Assembly (NCBI GenBank): GCA_958430865.1
Contig: CAUDNR010002112.1
Span: forward strand, 183,530-200,352
DNA length: 16,823 bases
Direction of reading: 5' to 3'
Source of the DNA: Entrophospora sp. SA101
Taxonomy: Eukaryota; Glomeromycota; Glomeromycetes; Entrophosporales; Entrophosporaceae
Part shown: piece after piece, positions 8,441-16,823 of the stretch
How the letters are laid out: each line of letters starts with the position of its first letter
How positions within the stretch are numbered: position 1 is the first letter of the stretch
Notes under the pieces: model-generated
Told to the model about the DNA's origin: nothing
Database searches by the model: none
What the model saw: the letters and a program-made list of their open reading frames with translations, nothing else
Program-made: the position numbers and the translations under genes

Positions 8441-8509
8441 TTTATTGTCAGATCTAATTCAAAATTTAAGACCACAGGATCAGTTAGTAAGATTTTTAAA
8501 TAAGCTAAT

Positions 8510-8625
8510 ATGTAATTTGAATAAAATTAATAATTTGAATAAAACTAATAAATCAAATAGAATTAATTCAAATAAAATTAATAAAATGAATGATTTGAAT
8601 AAAATTGGTAAATCCAATTCAATTA
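8510..8625. repeat. low-complexity AATAAAATTAATTTG repeat
   Basis: Imperfect copies of TTTGAATAAAATTAATAA recur about seven times. The open frames on both strands here (Asn/Lys/Ile-rich on plus, Leu/Ile/Phe-rich on minus) are products of this repeat and not genes. Confidence 0.7.
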
Positions 8626-8699
8626 AAATATTTTTTCTTATCAATCTATTTTTCCTTCTTAGCCCTTGTATATAATGATAATAATAGTAAATAGTAGTA

Positions 8700-9161
8700 G
8701 CTGACATCTTTCTTTTCTTTTCTTAAGTCATAGTACTATTAACCATAGTAGATTATAAATGCAATTTGTTAAAAGAAATAAGACCTTATTTATAATTTTA
8801 CATTTTATATTTTATAAAACAAATAAAATGATATAAAATGAACAAGTGTGACCAATTTTTGAAATGTAACATGTAACCAGCTCCAAAGGGTTGGGTTACC
8901 ATAGTATTAGCCAAAACCACTTTTTTTTAAAAAATATTTCTGCCCACCATCTCCAATCCTGGTATTATAATTACATGGGTGATGCAATTTATCAACTTTG
9001 TAATCATCCCAAATATTGTAATAAAGATAAATAAAAGGTTGAATAGAAAACTTACTTATTGTAAAAAAACCTATATATAAACATAAAATTATTTATATAG
9101 GGTTATAGGTATATGAAAATAGTAGATATAATGGATCTATTGAATATCAAAAAGCAATTGA
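8700..9161. other. gene-less A+T-rich stretch
   Basis: No feature is supported apart from a short TTTCTTTTCTTTTC run near 8709 and a GGGTTGGGTTACC motif at 8888. The latter recalls the hAT subterminal motif but stands alone. Confidence 0.4.
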
Positions 9162-9368
9162 TTTTTAGAAAAAGGCTGTAAATGTGGCTGTTCTTCAAGA
9201 ATTCACAGTGAACAATTTGCAGAATTAAGAGAATCCTTTCAAGCTCTTTCCAAGTCTGAACAGGACATATTTTTAATGGCCCAGTTAAAAGCAATGGATG
9301 GTGTGTCAATAAGCAGCAGTAGACGCCTTAAGAAGAAAATCAGATCTAATAAAAGAACTTTCTATTAA
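9162..9368 (+). pseudogene. fragment of a cysteine-motif (KCxC) transposon-associated protein
   Basis: The frame opens after a TGA at 9159 and reads EKGCKCGCSSRIHSEQFAEL, continuing with ALSKSEQDIFLMAQLKAMDG and RRLKKKIRSNKRTFY to TAA at 9366. It resembles the N-terminal zinc-binding segment of a large family of transposon-like proteins in fungi and animals (CxC..C..F..L...L...EQ..FL..QL.....R..KxKxRTNKRTFY), in which the conserved text continues after TFY. Here it is cut just where the GAATC-rich element begins. No start codon or catalytic domain is visible. The family assignment is from memory. Confidence 0.5.
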
Positions 9369-10343
9369 GGCTCTGAACAAATCGAATTGAATCAAATTTG
9401 AGAGTGATTCAATTCAATCTGTGGTCAATTTGATTTGATTCAAATTCAAAAAAACAGGATTCAATTCAATTCAATTTGATTCGATTTGTGACTTGATTCA
9501 AATTGATTCGAATCAAACCAGATTCCTAAAATTTTTTTTAATGTCATATTAAATTTATATTTTTAATTTGATAATTTAAATTTATATTACACAGTAAATC
9601 TCAATTTTTGTGCCTCCATTTAATTAATACTAATGGATTGAGGTCTAAGAATGGTTTAATGATAATAAAATTCTTCTTAATATGATATTTATAATAATTA
9701 CGGATTTCTTGATATTAATATTAATATTAATGGTTGTGTGACCTATATTATTAATAATGAGTAAAAAAGTAACGATTTACAGTTGTACAATTCATTAAAT
9801 CTAAAATAATAAGTACTGATATTACTGACTTCCTCAATTTCTTCAACAAGAGATGCAATTATTGCTCCAGGTAAAATTTTTTTTTTTGAATTTTACAATA
9901 TTTATACTATATAAATAAATATAAAATAAAAAATATTTTTGTAAATAAAATTATAAAATATACATTGAAATAAAGATTTTTCATTTATTATATATAGTGT
10001 ATTTGATTCAAATCATGGATTCAAATCAGTTATTATTATAGATTCGTACCAGCCAGTTTGAATCAAATCAAATCAGTTCAAATCAAATTATATATTCGAA
10101 TCAGTTCGAATTGTATCAAATTATATATTCGAATCCGTTCGAATTAAATCAAATCAATTCGAATTTGAATCCGTTCGAATCAAATCAAATCAATTCGAAT
10201 TTGATCCGTTCGAATCAAATTATATATTCGAATCTGTTCAAATCGAATCGAATCAATCCGAATTCGAATCCGTTCGAATCAAATTATATATTCGAATCTG
10301 TTCGAATCGAATCAAAGTACAATGCGATTCAATTCGAATTCGC
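9369..10343. mobile_element. putative repeat-ended element with GATTC/GAATC arms
   Basis: The left zone (9369-9527) is dense in GATTCAATTCAA motifs. The right zone (10005-10343) is dense in GAATCAAATC and TTCGAATC, mostly the opposite orientation. Between them lies A+T-rich DNA (9530-10000) without coding capacity. The outer ends share CGAATTGAAT when one is complemented (ATCGAATTGAATC at 9381; GATTCAATTCGA at 10326). The left edge coincides with the break in the protein fragment at 9366. This looks like a non-autonomous transposon with long subterminal repeats. No exact TIR or target duplication was found, so the boundaries are approximate. Confidence 0.45.
10070..10330. repeat. tandem TTCGAATC array, units of about 28 and 36 bp
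   Basis: Units begin GAATCCGTTCGAAT or GAATCTGTTCGAAT. Two adjacent 36-base units end AATCAATTCGAATTT. They alternate further on with roughly 28-base units ending AAATTATATATTC. CpG within TTCGAA is far denser here than in the surrounding DNA. Apparent reading frames rich in Asn, Ser, Phe and Ile come from the repeat. Confidence 0.75.
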
Positions 10344-11908
10344 AGCAGATCAAAACTTGATGAACAGCAATGACGTGATGATACATGTAGACAGTGTTGA
10401 CAATTTGGTAATTGATTAGATGCGCCAATGTATATACCAATCACCAACACTGGGATTCATTAAAAAATCGATCGTCATTTTCTACACCCAGTCTTCTTAT
10501 CAGATTGGTTTTTTGATGTGATTCTAGATTATTTGCTTGGAATGAGAGTAGGTGGTTAATTAAACACTTGGCTTCCACGAAATGTTTTTGTTGTTTAATA
10601 TATATATTATTTGTAATTTATCTATCTCATTTTTTTAAAAATTAAATTAATTTATTTATCAAATTAACAAATAAAAATCATCTTAAAACAAAAGGAAAAT
10701 GATTTGGAGAACAACAACAATAAGTTTGTCTACGGTCTCTTTCTTGCCCATTGTTGGATCGTATCCTTAACAACAGTTCAGAGGTTAACTAATCAAATAA
10801 ATAAGCATAGCTTTTGATATTTTTTTTTTATAATGATTTTTATCATGTGGTTGTTTTATGAAGAAATTTATTTTCCAACTTACCTTTTTTATTTTATCAA
10901 AATGGCGGCAGTTTGAAAACTCTAATAGAGAATCAAACTTCTTATGGTTTCACCAAGATTATAATAATTACTTTGTAGAAAGCTCCAGCCAGGCATTTCT
11001 GTCTTTTAAAGCAAAAATCCCTCGTATATTGCATCATTAGAAGTAAAACATTCAAGATAATCAATTATTAATCATAAAAAGTTGTAAAAATAAAATATAA
11101 TAAGATAAATATACTAATTTAAAAAATAATAAAATCAAGAAATCGCGTCGACGCTATAATTATTATGTTTAATACACATTCTACGGGATTGATTGATAAC
11201 AATCTTTAGACATTGGTTGTAATTGTAAAAACTTCTTGTGGCTGGCTGCAACTCTTTGGATACTGTGGGCTCCTGTAAATGATTTATTCTTGAGATATTT
11301 TAAGCGAAGTCTCTATAATTATTTAGACCTATCAAAGGCAATCTGTTAGAAGACGAATCCAACTTTATTTCAACAATTTAAGCAAGTATAAGAAATGAAA
11401 TTTTATAAAGTAAATTAATAAAAACTTTTGTTTTGGTAGAGGTAATGGAGAAAGTCAATTGAAAAGATTATCGAATGATTAATTTGTAAAGAGGGAATGA
11501 TCAGGTTATTATAGTTATTATCGCAATTGAGATTATTGTTTTATTGATTGATTTTAATATATTTTGATTCAAGAATATATATAATATCCGTGAATTTTCA
11601 TTATTGAGTGGCAAGGATTGAATTAACTTTTAATGATTATTTATGATGCACGTGATTTAAAAGTTATATTATTGAATATATATTAATAAAGAAAAAAGCC
11701 ACAGCCACTGTTTTACTATTATTCGCGAATATGATCCATATGGCTTTGAAACTTTGGAATTAATATAATAAATAGTTTACAAGTTTACTTTAATTAATTA
11801 CAAAAAGATAACAGTAGTTATCGTATTAACAGCAAAGATGATAGTGATAATGGTGATGTTATTAATTGTTGTGAGAATAATAATATAAACAAAAATTGAT
11901 TGCTTGCT
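10344..11908. other. long gene-less stretch downstream of SFT2
   Basis: No gene is supported with confidence. A GC-richer patch at 11230-11285 has open frames on both strands: plus GCNCKNFLWLAAT; minus SFTGAHSIQRVAASHKKFL. A minus-strand frame ends LPLIGLNNYRDFA at about 11312-11385. None matches a family I know. The last 200 bases before 11909 probably include the SFT2 3' untranslated region. The interval lacks clear repeats apart from A+T-rich runs. Confidence 0.4.
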
Positions 11909-13078
11909 TTAAACTGCGCCTTCAACACATTTTCCACAAACACTTTTAATAATTGTTCTTGAATAAAAAAGAAGAGATAAAGAAAAAATTTGGTTTATAT
12001 TAGTTAAAAAATCTATTATCAAATTATAAGAAATTAATTAATAGCTTACCTTCCATATGGTATATAACTTGCACTATAAAATAAAAAAATAATTAATTAA
12101 TTAGAATAAGAATATTTGAGTGATTGATGATTGATTAATTATTTATTAATAAGAAATATACTTACCAATACCAAAATAATGCCAAGAATTGAACAACACA
12201 CATAATTATACATAAAATTGCTGATTGAATCTAAATCCCAGCAGTTGATCGATCAATCAAGATGATAATTAATTAATTACTAATTAATCCATACGTGTGA
12301 TAATTTCTTAAATGAATGAATGAATATTTACCGTGAAAGCAACAATTAATGTAACGACCATAGTTATAAAGAACACCGTACTTGCAATCCAACGAACTAT
12401 ATTAACAAAATGAAAAATATTAGTATAATAATATATCAGTAAGATCATTCTTATAAATAATAAAATAATAACAACAATACCAGGTGCAAACATAGTCTTG
12501 ACTTGTTTAACAAATCCTACAAGAAATCCTGTACTGTTAATTAATTAATTAAATTTTAGCTTTAATTTAATTTTTTTTTTTAATCAATTTAAAAAAACCA
12601 ATTTTTCATTCTTATTCTCGACATAAATTTCTTTTACCTTAGTAAAGATACAACATTACCCAAAGTATATAACACTGCAAATCCAGGTAAATTTCCAGTT
12701 ATTAAGGCAAATGTTCCCTAAGATATTAATCAATAAATGTAGAAATGAAGGAACGAATGAATGTAAAGTAACCCACAATGATAATATAACAATATTATTA
12801 ACAAAGAAATCATCAGCATTATTGTGATTTTGATTATTATCATGTACAAACCACTAAACTAATAAAGAAGCCAAGTGCAAAACTAAAAGTCAAGTTATAA
12901 TCATAAAGAATGGATTAGTCTTTGCAATTAATTATTAAAATATTATTTATTTAATCATTTACCAAATTCCAAAACCGTAAAGTCTTTGTGTTTTGCTTAG
13001 TTTAAAAACACCGTCAAATGGACTTTTGTCGTCCATAGTTCCTTGATCTCCAAATTCCATAGAATCCCACAACTTCAT
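11909..13078 (-). CDS. SFT2: SFT2-family Golgi vesicle transport protein (160 aa, eight exons)
   Basis: Minus-strand exons: 13078-12963, 12882-12852, 12717-12638, 12533-12481, 12396-12332, 12230-12166, 12073-12050, 11957-11909. All seven introns (80-134 bp) are GT..AG, and every phase matches to give 160 residues and TAA. Sft2 is a small tetraspan membrane protein of the Golgi, linked in yeast to endosome-to-Golgi traffic and t-SNARE function. Evidence: cytosolic N-terminus with FDGVFKLSKTQRLYGFGI; four hydrophobic segments at about 34-55, 60-83, 95-115 and 116-136; the signature GNLPGFAVLYTLGNVVSLL, TGFLVGFVKQVKTMF and FWYCASYIPYGR. The start ATG is followed by KLWDSMEFGDQGTM, like related proteins. 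The last exon encodes a short tail, TIIKSVCGKCVEGAV. No lesions are seen, so it is probably functional. Confidence 0.96.
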
Positions 13079-13284
13079 TTTTTTTATTAATTAAAGTTTT
13101 TTTTTATAAAAAGAATTAGAAACTAAACGACTGATTATTATGAACAAAATTTTTTTATAAGGCTTATCAATTATTATCAGTTAACTATTTATAGCCACAA
13201 ACACGTGAGGTTTTTGATTGATTTAGTTTTTTTTAGTTAGTTTATTAGGGTAATAATATATATATGTATGGGGACGATTAAGCC

Positions 13285-13371
13285 TATAGAGAATACCTCC
13301 TCTATATAAGAATACCTCTCTGTAAGCACATTTTTTTAGAAACAGGGTTCTTGCATGGAGGTACGATTGTA
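13285..13371. mobile_element. pogo-like MITE remnant
   Basis: The right end, read on the minus strand from TA at 13370-13371, is CAATCGTACCTCCATGCAAG. The left side has two tandem units, AATACCTCCTCTATATAAG and AATACCTCTCTGTAAG, after a TA at 13285-13286. The arms pair only imperfectly through TACCTCC and AAGAA. The CxxTCxxACCTC..TATAAGAA pattern parallels the TIR of the perfect MITE at 2780 (CAGTCAAGTCTCGTTATAAC), suggesting the same superfamily. It lies about 200 bases upstream of SFT2. Confidence 0.35.
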
Positions 13372-13995
13372 TTTACTCAAGTATTAATTACAATTTCTCG
13401 AGCCCTCAAAAGCAAACACAAAAGATACAAGAGAAAATTTAAAGGCTTTTATAATGCACTCGAATATTTAAGGGTTATAAATGTATATATATTATACGGG
13501 GCATGCTGCAACATAACCAGACAAAGTGAACATTGGTATTACCAAGAATTTCAGGTATCAAAATTTTTTTAGCATAAAGATCCCATTTTATTTTATTTTT
13601 TATTATTATTAATATTATAAAGAAAACAAGAAATTCTTATCAACAGATGAGTGATTCAAGCAATTTATTTAATTTTGAAATTGTTAGTACAATGGAGAGA
13701 TACTTATAAAATTAATTTGTCAAAATTTATTCATTTAAACAACTCACTAAACATAACAATAAATGTTTTTTTATTATGAAAAAAAAAATTAAAAAGTGAC
13801 TGCGCAGTTGTGTGTGTCTATATATATATTGAAAGAAAGCCAAACCTATAACTAATAATGAACGAACATGACTGTGACATAAAAATCTGGACTGTAAATG
13901 ACCATTCATGCCTTGATTTTTTTTTCAAATTTATCTCCACCATAAGGAAACCCTTTTCCTTACATCAAATATAAGTAAAATCGAGTTTAAAATGA
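13372..13995. other. gene-less A+T-rich stretch
   Basis: A plus-strand open frame (about 13351-13572) starts inside the MITE remnant and matches no family I know. A minus-strand frame (13727-13909) looks non-coding. A near-palindrome TAAGGAAACCCTTTTCCTTA lies near 13943-13962. Nothing else is supported. Confidence 0.35.
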
Positions 13996-14245
13996 ATTAC
14001 TCTTTATTAATTACAGAAAGCTTATCTTTTTATACATTACAATTAAATAAATAAATAATTATCAATAATAAAATCTTAGAACTTTCTGGAAAAGCTGCAG
14101 CACTTAATTGGTAAATGATAATATAAATTAATAATAACGCATACTAACAATAATATAAATAATAAAAGATAACGTAAATATAATAAAAATGTAATGGTAA
14201 TGGTAATGTTTTAATTTTGACGCTTTACACGCGAAACAAATTAAG
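13996..14245 (-). repeat. LTR-like repeat, copy A
   Basis: Collinear with copy B at 15369-15654: CTTATCTTTTTATA at 14021 versus 15396; AACTTTCTGGAAA near 14080 versus 15481; then (A/G)GC.TGCAG.ACT.AA.TGGTAA, and TTTTGACGC..AAATTAAG at the end. Read on the minus strand, TATAAAAAGATAAG followed by AATAAAGA looks like an LTR promoter and polyadenylation signal. The two copies are clearly diverged and 1.37 kb apart, too close to enclose a full retroelement. Confidence 0.5.
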
Positions 14246-14498
14246 GGAAAATTGATATGCTGTTCAGTCATGATTATTATTTAATACATTCAGTGCTATA
14301 ATTGACATAACAAACAATTGCATCATCCAGGTAGCAATAACACCAAGGCCATGCATAAACAAAACTTTTAATAATGCCTGTCTACCCAGATCTCTGGGGT
14401 TCACAAATTAATTATTTTTCCTGATTATCAATTATGGTTCCTCATGAATAATAAATCTGATGTTGATTGCAGGTGTCAGATTTAATTAAAATTACCTA
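14246..14498. other. spacer between the LTR-like repeat and the GC-richer island
   Basis: Nothing recognisable as a gene. GATCTCTGGGGTTCACAAAT near 14390 superficially recalls a tRNA T-arm, but no cloverleaf can be built around it. Confidence 0.3.
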
Positions 14499-14781
14499 TC
14501 ACCAAACATATGGTTGAGTGCTCTCACACACCTCCATAACTGTGGAATTTTTTCCACAGGTGAAGGCCCCCACATGTTGGAAGGCTTTGGACAAAACTTC
14601 CCTTATCTTCCTATCAGACTAGGCTTTGTTACTATATGGGCATTGATCACTGATAACTGGTGCTTGTGTGATGATTGCTTTGTGTTATACCCCCCTCTAG
14701 AATAAAGTCAGTGTCTGCTACTGATTCAAAATTCTCCAACTTGGAAGGTTGCAACATGGGTTGCTGTCTTGTTGGTGGCAT
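14499..14781 (-). other. unassigned minus-strand open frames in a GC-richer island
   Basis: On the minus strand an ATG at 14781 opens a frame MPPTRQQPMLQPSKLENFES then VADTDFILEGG and on to TGA at 14647. A second frame, 14618-14499, begins right after a CCTAG and reads SDRKIREVLSKAFQHVGAFT then CGKNSTVMEVCESTQPYVW and TGA. A GTATAAC donor inside the G run at 14690 would remove the intervening stops, but the phases disagree by one base, as if a G had been gained or lost in the six-G run. Base composition is visibly GC-richer than the neighbourhood. I recognise no family. This may be a decayed gene or foreign DNA. Confidence 0.3.
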
Positions 14782-14797
14782 GTCTACTCACCAACAA
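14769..14797. repeat. short inverted repeat (9-bp arms, 11-base loop)
   Basis: TTGTTGGTG at 14769-14777 pairs perfectly with CACCAACAA at 14789-14797. It overlaps the ATG of the minus-strand open frame. It could form a small hairpin, but no role is evident. Confidence 0.5.
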
Positions 14798-14898
14798 CCC
14801 TAACCCATTTAAATAACAAATCCAGTTGATCAAACAAGAGAAACAGAAAATTTATAAAAATGATTATACAAACAAACATTATTTTACTTTCCTCTTAA

Positions 14899-15081
14899 CA
14901 TCAGAACTCAAATGTAATTTCAGGTCACAAACCCTGCTCTGAATTGCGACCTTCTGTGCTGAAACAAGCTGCAGATTCTCTTAATATTCCTCCAGAGTTG
15001 CAACTTGGTTGCAGAGCCATCTTTAGCTACTACATGATATTCATTTACATTTTCATTTTTTACAATATTTATAACAAATAG
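14899..15081 (+). other. unassigned plus-strand open frame (60 codons)
   Basis: Open from 14899 to TAG at 15079, containing GHKPCSELRPSVLKQAADSL and NIPPELQLGCRAIFSYYM, then a hydrophobic FIYIFIFYN stretch. There is no ATG at the start. AATTTCAG just before GTCACAAACC (14923) could be a splice acceptor. The minus strand is also open across the same bases (VAKDGSATKLQLWRNIKRIC), so the coding strand cannot be decided. No family is recognised. Confidence 0.25.
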
Positions 15082-15368
15082 AGGTTAAAGAATATTTAAA
15101 ATTTTATTGAACTGAATTGATAAATATAAAATTATGATAAATTTAATAAAATCAGTTAAATTTATAACACTTTTATTAAAGAAATAAAAATTTTTGTTTC
15201 ATTTTTTTTACAAAACTGACTTCTTCATCAACTCCCCACAACTATTCTTGATATTGGGAGTTTTTCTTTATCTATGCTTATATGTATATTGTTTTTATAT
15301 TATCTAAAAAATTTTTTGATTTTTTGGCTGTGCCCTGGTGGGAAAGGATTTTAGGAAGAGTTTTTTTT

Positions 15369-15781
15369 GAGTCGCTATTTATTGAATTCGGAAAACTTAT
15401 CTTTTTATACAGAAATACATGTTATTATTATAACTAATTAATTAATAAATAAATAATTATCATAATCGTTAATATCTTATAACTTTCTGGAAAGCTTGCA
15501 GTACTCAACTGGTAACTTGTTCGTTCATATAAGAAATATAAATATAAATAATAATATCTAACATAATACTAATAAATGATAAATATAAATCTATAAATAT
15601 TAATATGTTGTAATGTGGCACTTTAATTTGACGCATTATGTGAAATAAATTAAGAAAATAATGAAACGTGAACAAGAAAAACCGTATAAATGGTGTAAAA
15701 TAATTTGTTATTAGTAGTCGTGTGACATTTCCCTGAGGCTGCTTTTCTATATGTGAAAATAAATTCGAAATTCGTGTCACA
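15369..15781 (-). repeat. LTR-like repeat, copy B (possible solo LTR)
   Basis: Homologous to 13996-14245 over 15369-15654. On the minus strand it would start at 15781 with TGTGACACGAATTTCGAATT, contain TATAAAAAGATAAG (15409-15396) and CAATAAATAG (15383-15374), and end near or just beyond 15369. AAATTCGAAATTCGTGTCACA at the right edge has a diverged repeat AACTCGAAATTCGTTGTTAGA about 50 bases on. No integrase, polymerase or primer-binding site is seen. The left border is uncertain. Confidence 0.45.
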
Positions 15782-16310
15782 TGAAGTTTTTTTAAAATAT
15801 CTCGTTATTTTTATAATAAACTCGAAATTCGTTGTTAGACTAAAATGAAAGTACTCCATTAAAGCTTTCTAATGAATACTTTTTCATACCGAAAGGTCTC
15901 CTCTACATGAATTCACGGCTATTCAAAAACGGTATTACTTTTTCACTTCAAACCTCAGATTATTTCTCAATATCGCTTTAAAAGACTTGATAGTAAATGA
16001 GAAGGTGTAGAATACTTTAAGCTTTCATATGGTCATTACTTTATGGGGGGTATTGGTTAATAAGTTTTAGAGAGGTTCACGAAAAACTATTTTATAGAAA
16101 TTTTAATAGTCATGAAGAATTTATGTAGATGGGATTCAGCAAAAACTAAAAGGTGATTGTTTTATATTTCTGACTTTATATTGATTAAAGTTTCATTAAT
16201 GATTATTATGAATATCCATCAATCAGTAGTTGTTATAGCAACATTAAACAATAATATGCAAACGACGACAACGAATCATCTTTTTTGAGGATGATAATAA
16301 AGATTAAGAT
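15782..16310. other. gene-less stretch before the satellite
   Basis: Contains two loosely similar segments, TTAAAGCTTTCTAATGAATAC (15859) and CTTTAAGCTTTCATATGGTCA (16015), possibly parts of another old repeat. No coding region, RNA gene or clear terminal repeat is seen. Confidence 0.35.
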
Positions 16311-16823
16311 CCAGTTTGTATAGGAGTGATCGAAGTAACTAACTAACTTTTATCAATTATTCAATAGTTTGTGTAGGTATAATCGAAGTAAGCATTAAGG
16401 ACAAGATCTATGGACAAAATATACTAACAAAACATTTTATCAATTATTCAATAATTTGTATAGGAATGTTTGAAGTAAGCATTGAGGACAAGATCTATGA
16501 ACAAAATATACCAACAAACATTTTATCAACTATTAAATAGTTGTACAGGAGTGATCTAAGTAAGCATTAAGGACAAGATCTATGAACAAAACATACTAAC
16601 AAACGTTTTATCAATTATTCAATATATAGGAGTGATTGAAGTAAGCATTAAGGACAAGATCTATGAACAAAACATACCAACAAACGTTTTATCAACTATT
16701 AAATAGTTGTACATGAGTGATCAAAGTAAGCATTAAGGACAAGATTTATGAACAAAACATACTAACAAACGTTTTATCAATTATTCAATATATAGGAGTG
16801 ATTGAAGTAAGCATTAAGGACAA
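16311..16823. repeat. satellite array with an 85/81-bp dimeric repeat, open at the window end
   Basis: Units starting TTTTATCAA begin at 16348, 16435, 16521, 16606, 16687 and 16772 (lengths 87, 86, 85, 81, 85, then cut by the window edge), preceded by a partial unit. All share GAAGTAAGCATTAAGGACAA, then GATCTATGAACAAAA.AT, A.C.AACAAACG. From the third unit two types alternate: one with ACTATTAAATAGTTGTAC (85 bp) and one with ATTATTCAATATATAGG (81 bp), giving a 166-bp higher-order period. The two alternating types are very similar copy to copy, while the first two units are more diverged, as at an array edge. Confidence 0.93.

Noticed and set aside
8445..8707. Plus-strand Asn/Lys-rich and minus-strand Leu/Ile-rich open frames
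   Set aside because: They follow the low-complexity AATAAAATTAAT repeat and show no family features.
10111..10450. Open frames on both strands rich in Asn/Ser/Phe/Ile
   Set aside because: They are translations of the TTCGAATC tandem array; unit lengths divisible by three keep the frame open by chance.
10695..10790. Minus-strand exon reading KDTIQQWARKRP
   Set aside because: The frame is short and flanked by stops, with no good splice partners or family match.
12308..12493. A separate minus-strand 61-codon membrane protein
   Set aside because: It is SFT2 exon 5 and part of exon 4 read through the intron between them; splicing gives the conserved sequence.
14380..14410. tRNA-like T-arm (GGGGTTCACAAA)
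   Set aside because: No acceptor, D or anticodon stems can be paired around it.
16311..16823. CRISPR-like array
   Set aside because: Unit length is 81-87 bp with no unique spacers, and the gene structure is eukaryotic; it is an ordinary satellite.

Overview
This is an A+T-rich, transposon-dense eukaryotic nuclear window. Both well-supported host genes carry short introns (74-134 bp, GT..AG), and only a small fraction of the DNA codes for host protein. The cactin and SFT2 homologues, the mix of Tc1, pogo-like, hAT and LTR remnants, and a degenerate gene resembling a protein family I associate with arbuscular mycorrhizal fungi suggest a Glomeromycotina fungus such as Rhizophagus. That assignment is an inference.

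Left part (1-3120): the 3' end of a degenerate Tc1 transposase (1-345); a frameshifted multi-exon pseudogene (775-1449); on the minus strand a two-exon gene that is the C-terminal end of cactin with no upstream exons (1593-2026); a possible two-exon microgene (2668-3120) whose intron holds a 141-bp MITE with perfectly matching 64-bp arms (2780-2920).

Centre (3120-7600): a nested transposon stack. A 2945-bp hAT element (4206-7150, 8-bp TSD) sits inside a 487-bp non-autonomous hAT-like element (3851-7290, its own 8-bp TSD). That element lies between a Tc1-TIR-like motif and a Tc1 transposase C-terminal scrap. The hAT transposase frame is intact except for three TGA codons, each where the family normally has Arg (CGA), as expected from CpG deamination.

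Right-centre (7600-11900): mostly non-coding A+T-rich DNA, with a fragment of a cysteine-motif protein cut off at a GAATC/GATTC-rich repeat element (9369-10343).

Right part (11909-13078): a complete eight-exon minus-strand SFT2-type Golgi membrane protein gene, the one clearly intact housekeeping gene here. Beyond it lie a pogo-like remnant, two diverged minus-strand LTR-like repeats, an unassigned GC-richer island with open frames (14499-15081), and a satellite array that runs off the window end and has become an alternating 85/81-bp dimer.

The genes do not form a pathway. I see no convincing new molecular system. The most interesting signals are the nested hAT insertions with CGA-to-TGA decay, the intronic hairpin MITE, the orphan cactin C-terminus and the dimeric satellite.
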